Shown in pieces: positions 51,628 to 61,042 of a stretch of DNA of 64,000 nucleotides. Every line of letters begins with the position of its first letter. Positions within the stretch are counted from its first letter, which is position 1. Source of the stretch: Flavobacteriaceae bacterium UBA7684 (lineage in GTDB: Bacteria > Bacteroidota > Bacteroidia > Flavobacteriales > Flavobacteriaceae); assembly GCA_002482885.1 (NCBI GenBank), contig DLGW01000020.1, forward strand, positions 1,409 through 65,408. The letters are read 5' to 3'. The notes below the pieces were generated by a model, which was given only the letters and a program-made list of their open reading frames with translations, was not told where the DNA came from and did not search any database. Made by a program: the position numbers and the translations under genes.

Positions 51628-54471
51628 TTACGCATAAGCCTCTATAGGCGCACAGCTACAAATTAAATTTCTATCGCCATAAGCATCATCTACTCTGCGT
51701 ACGCTAGGCCAAAATTTATTTTCTTGTAAATAATCTAATGGGAAAGCGGCTTGCTGACGGCTGTATGGAAAGTTCCATTCATCAGCAGTTAACATCTGTT
51801 GGGTATGAGGAGCATTCTTTAAAACGTTGTTTTTATTTTCGGTAGTAGCTTCTTCAATTTCTTTTCTAATAGCAATCATCGCATCGCAAAATCGATCTAG
51901 TTCTTCTTGATTTTCACTTTCTGTAGGTTCAATCATTAAGGTTCCTGCTACTGGGAAAGAAACTGTTGGCGCATGAAAACCATAATCCATTAAACGTTTG
52001 GCAATGTCTGTTACTTCAATGCCGTTTTGTTTAAAGCTGCGGCAATCAATAATCATTTCGTGAGCTACACGGTCATGGTTACCAGTGTATAAAACAGGAT
52101 AGTGTTTTTCCAATCTGGCTTTAATATAGTTCGCGTTTAAAATGGCATATTTAGTGGCATTGGTTAAACCTTCTGCGCCTAACATTTTAATGTATCCGTA
52201 AGAAATCAAACACACTAAAGCAGAACCCCAAGGCGCAGCAGATACTGCAGTTATGGCGTTGGTTCCACCAGTAGCGATAATAGGATTGCTTGGTAAGAAA
52301 GGCACTAAATGTTCTGCCACACAAATAGGGCCAACGCCTGGACCACCACCACCATGTGGAATGGCAAATGTTTTGTGTAAGTTTAAGTGACATACGTCTG
52401 CTCCGATAGATGCCGGATTGGTTAAACCTACTTGGGCATTCATATTGGCACCATCCATATACACCTGACCTCCATTATCGTGTATGATTTGGGTGATTTC
52501 TTTAATGGTAGATTCGTAAACTCCGTGGGTAGAAGGATAAGTAACCATTAAACAAGATAAGTTGTCTTTGTGTTCAAGGGCTTTGTTTCTTAAATCTTCT
52601 AAGTCGATGTTTCCTTCTTCAGTACTTTTAGTAACAATGATTTTCATACCCGCCATAGCAGCCGAAGCTGGATTGGTTCCATGTGCCGAAGCGGGAATCA
52701 AAGCTACATTTCTATGGAAATCTCCACGAGATTGATGATAAGCTCTAATCACCATTAAACCTGCATATTCTCCTTGTGCCCCCGAATTGGGTTGTAACGA
52801 AGTGCCTGCAAAACCAGTAATCACATTTAATTCGTGTTCTAAATTTTTTAAAGCAGTTTGATAACCTTCTACTTGATTCAATGGCGCAAACGGATGAATA
52901 GCATTCCATTTAGACCAGCTTAAAGGCAACATTTCGCTGGCTGCATTTAATTTCATGGTACAAGACCCTAAGGAAATCATGGAGTGATTCAACGATAAAT
53001 CTTTGCGTTCTAATCTTTTAATGTAACGCATCATATCACTTTCTGAATGATGTTTGTTGAACACCTCGTGTTGTAAATAGGTTGAGGTTCTATTTAACTC
53101 GTTAGCAATTGCAGTTTCATTAGCCAATTGGTTAATTGGGGTAAAAGTTTTTCCTGAAACTTCCGCAAAAACACCAATGATGTCATTTAAGTCGGCTAGG
53201 TTGGTGGTTTCGTTTACGGAAACAGCCACGGTTTGCACATCAGGGTAATAAAAGTTGATTTTTTTACTTTCTGCTAAAACTTTAATTTTTTCGGCATCAG
53301 CTTTAACGGTTAGGGTATCAAAATAATTAGCGTTGGTTTGATAGTAGCCTAATTTTTCTAAGGATTCATTTAAAGTGTAAGCTGTTTGCGCTATTTTTTT
53401 GGCAATGTATTTTAAACCTTTAGGGCCATGATACACCGCGTACATTCCGGCCATTACTGCTAATAAAACCTGAGCTGTACAAATATTTGAAGTCGCTTTT
53501 TCTCTTTTAATGTGTTGCTCACGGGTTTGCAACGCCATGCGTAAAGCACGGTTGCCGTTGGTGTCTTGCGTTACCCCAATAATTCTACCCGGCATACTGC
53601 GTTTGTATTCGTCTTTGGTGGCAAAATAAGCGGCATGAGGCCCACCATAACCCATAGGGATTCCAAAACGTTGGGTAGTTCCAACTGCAACGTCGGCTCC
53701 CATTTCTCCTGGGGATTTTAATATGGCTAAACTTAATATATCGGCAGCTACTACGGTTTTAATGCCGTTGGCGTGCGCTTGTTGTATGAATGAAGTGTAA
53801 TCGGTTACGATACCAGATTTACCTGGATATTGAACAATCGCACCAAAAAAGTCAGCAGAAAAATCAAAATTTTCGTGGTTGCCTATTACGATTTCAATGC
53901 CTAAAGGTTCGCAACGGGTTTGTAAAATAGAAAGGGTTTGTGGCAAGACTTCTTCAGAAACAAAAAACTGATTACAGTTGTTGGCTTTTTGTTCACGACT
54001 TCTTACATCAAACAATAAAGCTACGGCTTCGGCAGCAGCAGTTCCTTCGTCTAATAAAGAAGCATTGGCGATTTCCATTCCCGTTAATTCAATTACGGTG
54101 GTTTGGTAATTTAAAATAGCCTCTAATCTACCTTGAGCAATTTCTGCTTGATAAGGCGTATAGGCAGTGTACCAACCCGGGTTTTCAAAAATGTTTCTTA
54201 AAATTACCGAAGGAGTTACGGTTGGATGATATCCCAATCCAATATAAGATTTGAATACTTTGTTTTTGTTGCCTAAGTCTTTAATGTAAGTTAAGAACTC
54301 ATATTCAGTCATAGGCTCGTCTAAATCTAACGGCTTTTTTAGTCGGATGCCTTCGGGTACAGTTTCGTTAATCAATTGATCTAACGAAGCTACTCCAATG
54401 GTTTGCAACATGTTGTTTAATTCGTTTTCACTTGGCCCAATATGTCTTAAGGCAAAAGCATCTGTTTTCAT
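51628..54471 (-). CDS. gcvP: Glycine dehydrogenase (decarboxylating), P-protein of glycine cleavage
   Basis: GcvP decarboxylates glycine with pyridoxal phosphate and passes the methylamine to lipoyl-GcvH. The 947-residue chain is the fused (alpha-beta) homodimeric form. Visible are FALRHIGPSENE at the start, YTAYTPYQAEIAQGRLEA, the glycine-rich MGYGGPHAAYFATKD, and the PLP-lysine region CHLNLHKTFAIPHGGGGPG at about residue 697. Its gcvH and gcvT partners are not in the window. A TACTTTTG box 28 bases upstream supports its own promoter. Confidence 0.98.
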   Translation of the reverse strand: MKTDAFALRHIGPSENELNNMLQTIGVASLDQLINETVPEGIRLKKPLDLDEPMTEYEFLTYIKDLGNKNKVFKSYIGLGYHPTVTPSVILRNIFENPGWYTAYTPYQAEIAQGRLEAILNYQTTVIELTGMEIANASLLDEGTAAAEAVALLFDVRSREQKANNCNQFFVSEEVLPQTLSILQTRCEPLGIEIVIGNHENFDFSADFFGAIVQYPGKSGIVTDYTSFIQQAHANGIKTVVAADILSLAILKSPGEMGADVAVGTTQRFGIPMGYGGPHAAYFATKDEYKRSMPGRIIGVTQDTNGNRALRMALQTREQHIKREKATSNICTAQVLLAVMAGMYAVYHGPKGLKYIAKKIAQTAYTLNESLEKLGYYQTNANYFDTLTVKADAEKIKVLAESKKINFYYPDVQTVAVSVNETTNLADLNDIIGVFAEVSGKTFTPINQLANETAIANELNRTSTYLQHEVFNKHHSESDMMRYIKRLERKDLSLNHSMISLGSCTMKLNAASEMLPLSWSKWNAIHPFAPLNQVEGYQTALKNLEHELNVITGFAGTSLQPNSGAQGEYAGLMVIRAYHQSRGDFHRNVALIPASAHGTNPASAAMAGMKIIVTKSTEEGNIDLEDLRNKALEHKDNLSCLMVTYPSTHGVYESTIKEITQIIHDNGGQVYMDGANMNAQVGLTNPASIGADVCHLNLHKTFAIPHGGGGPGVGPICVAEHLVPFLPSNPIIATGGTNAITAVSAAPWGSALVCLISYGYIKMLGAEGLTNATKYAILNANYIKARLEKHYPVLYTGNHDRVAHEMIIDCRSFKQNGIEVTDIAKRLMDYGFHAPTVSFPVAGTLMIEPTESENQEELDRFCDAMIAIRKEIEEATTENKNNVLKNAPHTQQMLTADEWNFPYSRQQAAFPLDYLQENKFWPSVRRVDDAYGDRNLICSCAPIEAYA

Positions 54472-54499
54472 CTAAAAAAGAAATTAAATTAAAGAGGCA

Positions 54500-54507
54500 C
54501 AAAAGTA
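54500..54507 (-). promoter_or_regulatory. -7 box TACTTTTG upstream of gcvP
   Basis: Perfect TAnnTTTG match on the minus strand, 28 bases before the gcvP start. Confidence 0.5.
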
Positions 54508-54607
54508 ATTAATCAGAGGTAGTTTATCGGCTGAACAACTGTTGTTTTTTCAACCGAAAAGGCAATTTGTTAACAATTAAACCGAAACGTTCAAAACATC
54601 AACTCTA

Positions 54608-57600
54608 TTAAAAATGAGCCCGCAACTGTACACTGCCAGTATGAATGGTTTTGCTGGTTTCGTTTTGTCTGCCTTGGTAGTTTAAATTAACGTCTAAATA
54701 GTTGGTAATGTTGCGTTGCACCAATAACCGCCACACCCAGTTTTTGCCTGGTAATAAACCTTCTAATAGTTGATAAATGATAGGCGAATTTACGGGGCCT
54801 TCGTAATTGTTTTCATATAAAGAAACTTCGCCATTGGCAGAAAATTTTTGAGTAGAAACATAGGTAAACGAAACTCCCAAGCGTTGTTGATTTAGTTTTT
54901 CTAAGTTGTTGATTTGATTGTGTTTTTGTTGGTATTCGTAAAATACATCCACCGAAGTTTCTTTGGTGAATAAATATCCGATTTTAGGACTGAATTGATA
55001 CCCTTTAAAAATGTAATTTCGGTTTTCAAAGTTCTCTGAAAAGTTTTCTATATGAATGCTTTTTATACCAGAATTAATGGTCCAAGATTTTTGAATTACA
55101 TGGTTGTATAATACTTGATGAGATACATTTCTGTTTTCTTGCAATCCTATAGAAAGCAAATTGCGAATTTGATTTTGTAAATAATTATAAGTTACCGAAT
55201 GATGTTGTTTGCCCCGATTGTAAAATAAGCTGTTTCGGATAGACGTGTTTAAACCCAGTACTTCGGAACCATTTTGCCCGAAGGGATTCAAATCAAAACC
55301 GTTGTTGGACTGAATGAGTTTACGCTCGATTAAATAGGCGGTTTGGTTATAAAAATGCGCTAAAGTTTTTTTGATTCCTGTGGGACTTTGCCAAGCCAAA
55401 GGGTTTAGGGTTAAGGTTTGCGAAAATTTATTTTGATGCGTTTTAACATAGATTTGATTCGGTAAAAATACCCTTACGAATTTGGCTTGGTCAATGAATT
55501 GTGCCACTTCGAATTCCGATAATTCTTGGATGCCATTGTTGTTGTAATCAATCCAAGTATACACCCCTCGGCCTGCGTCTACTTCTAAATAGGTAAAATC
55601 TTGTTGCGCTACCGTACCCGAAAGTGTTTCGTACAAAGTGTTGGATTGTACCAACTGTTTCCACAAAAAAGCATTGTACAACAAGCGAGAGTTTAAAGAC
55701 GGAATATTGCTTTTGGAAGGATCTTGAAAATTCAGTTTTCGATAATTGATAAACAGCGATAAATCGTTTTTTTCGTTTTGAATCAATTTGGATTTTAAAT
55801 AGTAAGATTGCGAATAGTTTACCCGCTGTAAGTTGCCCGAAACCACACTGTCGTTCAATCGGTGCAAATAACCCAATTGGGTAAAAACCTTGGTGGAATC
55901 ACCACGACCTATAAAATATCCGTATTCCGAAAAACGTTGACTAATGCCCGATAATTGTTGGGTAGTTGTTAGGCGTTCTTGATTGTTTTCGGCTCTAAAA
56001 GTAGCGCCTGTCCAGTTTTTATTCCAATGAAATCTCAGTTGGGTTTGATTGCGGATGAATTGCGTTTGCGATAAATTACTTTGGCTTTTCATGACACTTC
56101 CAGTTTCTGAAATTTTCCATTTGTTGAATTGAAAATGACCTAAAAGACTGTGTTTGTTTCCCGAAAAGGAATTCCCAAAAGACAAATAATCATGTTGATA
56201 CAACATTTTCCCTTGATTGGTAAAGTCTGCTTGAATGCCCGAACTCAGTACTTGTTGGTTGCCGTTGTAAGTAGTGTTTAAATTCCAATCTCGGTCAAAT
56301 TCTATAGAGAATAAACGTTCCACAGGAGTGAATCTTTGTTGGATGATTTGGTAAGTACTAAATGCATCTACTTTTGAATTGCCTTCGTATAAGCGTTGCT
56401 TAATCTGAAATTTTCCTGCCACTCCCATATTGTTTTGGTCGTCTAGGTTGGAAAATAAATTTTGGTCTTTTTTACTCACTCCAATTTCCGAAGCGAATAA
56501 GGTTTTGTCTTCCTTTTTATACCCCCCTTCAAAAGCTCCAATTTGTAAATTAATCGGTGGAATCAATTTAATAATCGGTTCGTAACTGCCTTGTTTGATG
56601 CCACCAATCGGGGCGATGTATTCGTAGATTTTTTGAACAGCGGTAGCATTTACGAGTCGATAATTCCCTTGATTATTTCCCTGAAAAGTAAAACGCACCT
56701 GATACACTTGGTCGTTCGGATTGGTCGTGTATTCAAAAATTTCTACTCCATTAACTAAGGTTTTTTTATACCAAATTTTGTCCTCGGTAAAAGTGCCTGG
56801 CACGGCAGAAGGCGAGTTCATTAAAGCAGGATTGTCGCCTGCTAATGATAAGGTTTGCTTTTGTTCATTGGATAAGCTTTGTTGCAACGATTGATTTTTT
56901 AGGTCGCCTTCACCGTAATAATAACCTCCTGTGTACCAATTTTTTTGAGTGTGGGTAGCGCCGTTGTAAGTAATGAATCGGTTGTAGTTTCGGTCGGAAT
57001 ATTGGTATTCCACCACAATACGCATTTCCGAAGTAATGGGGTAAGTAGCGTTAAAAATAATTTCCCCAGCATTGTAATCAATCAAGTAATGTTTGTTTTC
57101 GCCCCGTTGTAACAAAAGTCCATTCACAAACACCCGTTCACTACCCGAAATCACTAAAATATATAATTCCCCGCTACTGCCTTTCAGTTTGTAAGGGCCT
57201 TGATTTCCTTCGGTTCCTGTAAAAGAACTTTTGGCATATTGTCCACGAACAATACCTATGGAGTTGTACAAAGTGGTTTTTTGTTGGTCGTTTTTCCATT
57301 CGAATTGGGTGGCGACGCCTTGTACTTTTTTATTAAAGTTAAGTACCGATAGTTTTCTGTTTTCTAAAAATAAATCTCCTGCCCGAATGTTCCATTGATT
57401 GCCTGCTAATTCAATAAAAACTTGGTCAAATTGATCTAATTTTTGGGAATAACCATTGTTTTGAATCGGAATATTATTGTCTTGAATAGAAGCCCGTAAA
57501 GTAATATTGTCCGAAATTTTCCCACTGATTTGCAAGTCTAAAACAGAATTGACCACGGCATTTTGGTTGTTACCTATGGTTAATCCTCGGGTGATGCTTC

Positions 57601-58015
57601 CAGAGGTGTTTAACCCTTCAAACGGAGATTCTGCATTTTGGGTTCGGGTTTCCTTTTGAATGGATTGCAACACATTGTTGCCCGTTACAATTCTAGATTT
57701 GTCGTACCAACGGTATTCTTGAGTTAAAAATTGCGGGTAGGGTAAATAACGCACCCGAATGCTGTCGGAATTTTTTAATCGATGAGGTTTAAAAACCAGT
57801 TGCGCTTTTCGGAAATCTATCGTGTAATGACTGCTGTCTATTTCCGTTCCCTGCGAATCGGTGATTTTAAAAAAAGCGTTGTTGATGCTGTTCGGACTCA
57901 GCTGAATGGTGTCAGCCGTTACGGCGTAGGACTTACGAACAAAGGTGCTACTTTCTTGCGCCCAAGAGGTCGTGTAAAAAAGTAAAAAAAGTAAGCCCAG
58001 CCATTTGTTAAACAT
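54608..58015 (-). CDS. Large outer-membrane beta-barrel-type protein, function unknown
   Basis: The 1135-residue protein starts with a signal peptide (about residues 1-19, ending SWAQ). It has an N-terminal soluble part with repeated strand patterns (TADTIQLSPNSINNAFFKI, FKPHRLKNSDSIRVRYLPYP) and GLNTSGSITRGLTIGNNQNA, followed by several hundred residues of alternating aromatic and polar strands. It ends in TGSVQLRAHF, a C-terminal phenylalanine typical of outer-membrane barrels. The acidic cluster GVYTWIDYNNNGIQELSEFE (about residue 830) looks like a Ca-binding loop and is a hallmark of a Bacteroidota family I know only as hypothetical. It lies upstream of gcvP, on the same strand. Confidence 0.78.
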   Translation of the reverse strand: MFNKWLGLLFLLFYTTSWAQESSTFVRKSYAVTADTIQLSPNSINNAFFKITDSQGTEIDSSHYTIDFRKAQLVFKPHRLKNSDSIRVRYLPYPQFLTQEYRWYDKSRIVTGNNVLQSIQKETRTQNAESPFEGLNTSGSITRGLTIGNNQNAVVNSVLDLQISGKISDNITLRASIQDNNIPIQNNGYSQKLDQFDQVFIELAGNQWNIRAGDLFLENRKLSVLNFNKKVQGVATQFEWKNDQQKTTLYNSIGIVRGQYAKSSFTGTEGNQGPYKLKGSSGELYILVISGSERVFVNGLLLQRGENKHYLIDYNAGEIIFNATYPITSEMRIVVEYQYSDRNYNRFITYNGATHTQKNWYTGGYYYGEGDLKNQSLQQSLSNEQKQTLSLAGDNPALMNSPSAVPGTFTEDKIWYKKTLVNGVEIFEYTTNPNDQVYQVRFTFQGNNQGNYRLVNATAVQKIYEYIAPIGGIKQGSYEPIIKLIPPINLQIGAFEGGYKKEDKTLFASEIGVSKKDQNLFSNLDDQNNMGVAGKFQIKQRLYEGNSKVDAFSTYQIIQQRFTPVERLFSIEFDRDWNLNTTYNGNQQVLSSGIQADFTNQGKMLYQHDYLSFGNSFSGNKHSLLGHFQFNKWKISETGSVMKSQSNLSQTQFIRNQTQLRFHWNKNWTGATFRAENNQERLTTTQQLSGISQRFSEYGYFIGRGDSTKVFTQLGYLHRLNDSVVSGNLQRVNYSQSYYLKSKLIQNEKNDLSLFINYRKLNFQDPSKSNIPSLNSRLLYNAFLWKQLVQSNTLYETLSGTVAQQDFTYLEVDAGRGVYTWIDYNNNGIQELSEFEVAQFIDQAKFVRVFLPNQIYVKTHQNKFSQTLTLNPLAWQSPTGIKKTLAHFYNQTAYLIERKLIQSNNGFDLNPFGQNGSEVLGLNTSIRNSLFYNRGKQHHSVTYNYLQNQIRNLLSIGLQENRNVSHQVLYNHVIQKSWTINSGIKSIHIENFSENFENRNYIFKGYQFSPKIGYLFTKETSVDVFYEYQQKHNQINNLEKLNQQRLGVSFTYVSTQKFSANGEVSLYENNYEGPVNSPIIYQLLEGLLPGKNWVWRLLVQRNITNYLDVNLNYQGRQNETSKTIHTGSVQLRAHF

Positions 58016-58082
58016 AAATCACCGCTGTTGAAAAATCAGCGATTACAATATTAGTAAATCTAGGTTGGAATATGCTGTTTTT

Positions 58083-58197
58083 TTGGGCGTTCCCCATTCG
58101 CCAAGGCGAAGCGGGTCATGCCGTCGCCAGTCGTTTTTTTTATTCCATTGCCTTTCATAAAAAAGAACTCCAACAATGGCTCCGTCATTAACGCGAG
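58083..58197 (+). repeat. Dispersed intergenic repeat, GGGCGTTCCC family (copy 3)
   Basis: Runs from TTGGGCGTTCCCC through GAAGCGGGTCATGCC to TCATTAACGCGAG, the same landmarks in the same order as 8106-8211. It occupies a third of the 327-base gap between 58016 and 58342; the rest of that gap holds the hairpin at 58214-58248 and AT-rich leader with no gene. Confidence 0.82.
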
Positions 58198-58213
58198 TTT
58201 GGTTTATTCTTTG

Positions 58214-58248
58214 AATTGTTGGCATAGCAAGATGCGATACCAACAATT
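58214..58248. repeat. Inverted repeat downstream of the dispersed element
   Basis: AATTGTTGG (58214-58222) pairs with CCAACAATT (58240-58248) around a 17-base loop containing GCAAGATGCG. The right half, GCGATACCAA, recurs near 6461, beside the other accessory block, suggesting it belongs to a repeat family. Confidence 0.55.
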
Positions 58249-58342
58249 TCCTAAATTAGAATTTCTTTACTTGATTATATTTTTTAATTTTATCAAGAAG
58301 CATTTATAAGATTTTAAAATACAACATAATTTTTCAAAAAAA

Positions 58343-60034
58343 ATGAATCATGAAAAAAAATCAAAATATACACTTGAAGAATGCAAGCTAGAGGCATTGA
58401 AATTCGACAACAAAACTTCTTTTAAGGTTCAATCAGGAAGTATTTATAGTTATGCATACAAGTTAGGTTGGTTAAATGAAATTTGTAGCCATATCCCAGA
58501 AAAGAAAAAGGAAAACGGTTATTGGAAAAAAGAGAAATGCATCGAACAGGCAATGAAATGCCAAACGAGAACTGAATTCAGTGAAAACTCCCCAAGTGGC
58601 TATTCAATTGCTAAAAAGAATGGATGGTTGGAAGAATGTTGTAAACATATGATTGTAACTGGAAGCAAAGTAAAAAGAGCAATTTATGTTTTCGAATTTT
58701 TAGATAAATATGCTTATGTTGGATTGACTTATAATTTAGAAGTTAGAAGGAAACAGCATTTAACTTCTACAAATAGTCCTGTTTATAAGCATTTTCAACA
58801 AACTAAATCTTCATATAAGTTTAAAAGTCTAACAGAGTATGTGGATATAGAAGAAGCTGTTAAACTAGAAGCAGACTATCTTGAAAAATATTATGATGAC
58901 GGTTGGATTATTCTAAATTCAAGAAGTGCAGGTGCTACAGGCGGTTCAAATTTAATTTGGGATTTTAATAAATGCCTAGAAGAAGCTCTTGAATATGAAA
59001 CAAGAAATGATTTTAGTAAAAATTCTAATAGTGCATATAACTCTGCTCTAAGAAACAAATGGTTAGATGAAATTTGTTCTCATATGGAAAGCTTACAAAA
59101 CCCTAAAGACTTTTGGAATGAGGAAAGATGTGAGCAAGAAGCTTTAAAATATAAAAGTAGAACGGAATTTCATAGAAAATCCGGAAGCGCTTATTCTGCT
59201 GCGAATAAACTTGGCATACTTGACGCAATATGTTTACATATGAAAAAGAAAGAACCTTGGAGTATTTGGACAAAAGAAAAGTGTCATAAAGAAGCTTTGA
59301 AACATAAAACAAAACAAGGATTCAGAACAAGTTGTTCTGCAGCATACTCTTCTGCCACAAAAAAAGGATTTCTTGATGTAATTTGCAAGCACATGGTTTC
59401 ATATAGAAAACCCAAATGGTTTTGGAATTTTGAAGAATGCAAAAAACAAGCATCCAAATTTGAAACACGTTCTGAGTTTCAAAAAGGGAATGTAAGTGCA
59501 TATCGAGAAGCTTTAAATAATGGGTGGTTAGATGAAATATGTTTACATATGAAATCAAATATCAAACCTAAAAACTATTGGACTAAAAAACTTTGTCATG
59601 AAGATGCTTTGAAATATGATACTAGAGGTGAGTTTCAAAAGCATTCAAACGCGGCATATTGTAAATCTATACGTGAAAATTGGTTAGATGAAATATGTTC
59701 TCATATGGCTGAGAAAAAAAAGCCAAATAATTTTTGGACAAAAGAAAAGTGCGCAGATATATCAATTCAATTTAAATCAAAATCTGAATTTAGAAAAAAT
59801 CATCCAAATATATATGTTCAAGCACATCGAAAGGGGTTTTTAAATGATATTTGTTCTCATATGAAGCAGGAAAGGAGACAAGCAAATTTCTGGACAAAAG
59901 AAAATATTATAAAAGAAATGGAAAAATATAAAACAAGAACTGAATTCAATAAAAACTCAGGAGGTGCAGCACTTGTAGCTCGTGGTTACGGTTGGTACGA
60001 CGAATTTTGGAAAACAACACATCCAGATGATTAA
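58343..60034 (+). CDS. GIY-YIG nuclease-like protein with nine ~52-residue repeats
   Basis: A 563-residue protein of unusual layout. A GIY-YIG-type domain at about residues 111-203 shows AIYVFEF, YAYVGLT, RRKQH and the catalytic-type Glu in VKLEADYLEKYY (E176). Two repeats precede it and seven follow. The repeat is W(T/N)xExCxxEALKY then TRxEFxK then SAYxxAxxxGWLDEICSHM. The leading Trp of repeats 2-9 falls at 61, 206, 258, 309, 361, 413, 465 and 517, a 51-52 residue period. The repeats look like small helical DNA-binding modules, which is inference. Composition is very AT-rich and Lys-rich, unlike the backbone, so transfer is likely. Confidence 0.85.
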   Translation: MNHEKKSKYTLEECKLEALKFDNKTSFKVQSGSIYSYAYKLGWLNEICSHIPEKKKENGYWKKEKCIEQAMKCQTRTEFSENSPSGYSIAKKNGWLEECCKHMIVTGSKVKRAIYVFEFLDKYAYVGLTYNLEVRRKQHLTSTNSPVYKHFQQTKSSYKFKSLTEYVDIEEAVKLEADYLEKYYDDGWIILNSRSAGATGGSNLIWDFNKCLEEALEYETRNDFSKNSNSAYNSALRNKWLDEICSHMESLQNPKDFWNEERCEQEALKYKSRTEFHRKSGSAYSAANKLGILDAICLHMKKKEPWSIWTKEKCHKEALKHKTKQGFRTSCSAAYSSATKKGFLDVICKHMVSYRKPKWFWNFEECKKQASKFETRSEFQKGNVSAYREALNNGWLDEICLHMKSNIKPKNYWTKKLCHEDALKYDTRGEFQKHSNAAYCKSIRENWLDEICSHMAEKKKPNNFWTKEKCADISIQFKSKSEFRKNHPNIYVQAHRKGFLNDICSHMKQERRQANFWTKENIIKEMEKYKTRTEFNKNSGGAALVARGYGWYDEFWKTTHPDD

Positions 60035-60199
60035 AACAACATTATTACAAGTATAGCGGTTTACATAAAAATTATTATAAGTATTAAGCCTTAGAATGCA
60101 ATTAAGATTCAGTTTTGCAGAATTCGTTAATAAATAAAATTTAAAGTAGAACTTTATCCAAATAATTGAAAAACGCTTTAACTAACATCTAGAATAAAT

Positions 60200-60760
60200 A
60201 TGAATGATTTAAGAAAAGATATTCCTTTAGGATGTGCAATAAATTTTGAAATTCTTATTGAAGTTGCCAATTCAACTGCTTTTAAAGAAGCGTGTAAAAG
60301 TGTCCCTATTAGATTTGGAATTGAACCGCCAAACGAAGGAATGGAGTGGCCTTTTCATAATGCTTCTTGGGGAGGATATATTTTGTATTCTCAATTAGTT
60401 GTTCCAAAAGAATTATATAAACTTGATAAAAGTGATTCTTTTTTTGCGAAACTGGTGAATGAAAATTTGATGAAAGATTTCACCATTTTATTAGAAAAAG
60501 AATCTTTTTCTGTAAATCCAAAATATCATCTTGATTCTTTACGAAATGCTGTATCACATGTCAACTACGAAATATCTCAAGATTCAGTTCATTTCTGGGA
60601 TCATCCACCAAGAAAAGAAAATCCGGAAAATTGGCATTATTCTGTTAAAATTGGATTTGATAAAATTTTTGATTTTCTAGCTCAATTATCCTGTGCAAAT
60701 ATTGAATTCTATAATCAAATAAAAGCAGGAGAAAGAGATTCAAAAGGGAAAATTATTTAA
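60200..60760 (+). CDS. HEPN-like hypothetical protein
   Basis: I do not recognise a named family for this 186-residue protein. Its C-terminal half is helical and contains R115-N-A-V-S-H120 (DSLRNAVSHVNYEI), the R-x4-H pattern of HEPN ribonucleases, followed after a loop by a helix (GFDKIFDFLAQLSCANIEFY) of the kind that closes HEPN folds. The N-terminal half (LGCAINFEILIEVANSTAF, EPPNEGMEWPFHNASW) is unfamiliar. It follows the GIY-YIG repeat gene after 165 bases with no gene between. HEPN proteins commonly act in toxin-antitoxin and phage-defence systems; that role is inference. Confidence 0.6.
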   Translation: MNDLRKDIPLGCAINFEILIEVANSTAFKEACKSVPIRFGIEPPNEGMEWPFHNASWGGYILYSQLVVPKELYKLDKSDSFFAKLVNENLMKDFTILLEKESFSVNPKYHLDSLRNAVSHVNYEISQDSVHFWDHPPRKENPENWHYSVKIGFDKIFDFLAQLSCANIEFYNQIKAGERDSKGKII

Positions 60761-60913
60761 ATAAAACAAATACAAGTATTAAATGCAGTGGGGCAAACGG
60801 TTTATACTTCTGCAGAAACCGAGTTGAATTTAGAGCATTTATCTGCGGGTATGTATTTTGTAAAAGTGAATACTAATCAAGGTGTTATTACAGAAAAAAT
60901 CATTAAGAATTAA
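60761..60913 (+). pseudogene. Orphan C-terminal sorting domain of a T9SS cargo protein
   Basis: Directly after the stop of the HEPN-like gene, and in the same frame, about 50 codons read IQVLNAVGQTVYTS, LNLEHLSAGMYFVKVN and GVITEKIIKN before a stop at 60913. This is the end of a type A type-IX-secretion C-terminal domain (pattern ...L..G.Y.VKV......T.KIIKN). No start codon or upstream part of a cargo protein exists, so it is the tail of a gene whose body was lost or replaced. Confidence 0.82.
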
Positions 60914-60937
60914 ATCTTAGAATTTAAAGGTTATACT

Positions 60938-60966
60938 AAAAACACGCTCTTAAAAAGCGTGTTTTT
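60938..60966 (+). terminator. Terminator of the lost T9SS cargo gene
   Basis: Stem AAAAACACGCT (60938-60948) / AGCGTGTTTTT (60956-60966) followed by T residues, 25 bases after the fossil stop codon. Confidence 0.85.
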
Positions 60967-60976
60967 TTGTGTTAGC
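60953..60976 (+). repeat. 24-bp direct repeat, left copy (flanks the zeta-like cassette)
   Basis: These 24 bases, from AAAAGCGTG to GTGTTAGC, are identical to 61816-61839. Here they include the right arm of the terminator; the other copy lacks the left arm, so this one is probably original. Confidence 0.8.
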
Positions 60977-61020
60977 AGGTGTAGCAATCCGCCTAGGCAG
61001 AGTGGAAAACACGACCTGTT
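60971..61020 (-). repeat. Partial dispersed repeat, GGGCGTTCCC family (copy 4)
   Basis: It starts GTTAGCAGGTGTAGC and shares GTGGAAAACACGACCTG-like sequence with 61834-61910, then stops near 61020 without the GGGAACGCCCAA end. With the T9SS fossil, terminator and small gene, it accounts for the 427 bases between 60761 and 61187. Confidence 0.6.
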
Positions 61021-61042
61021 CTGAAATTTTTAAAAAGTAAAT

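Noticed and set aside
58343..60034. Simple homing endonuclease inserted in an intron
   Set aside because: Neighbouring genes are complete and no group I intron core was recognised; the gene stands free in an intergenic pocket.
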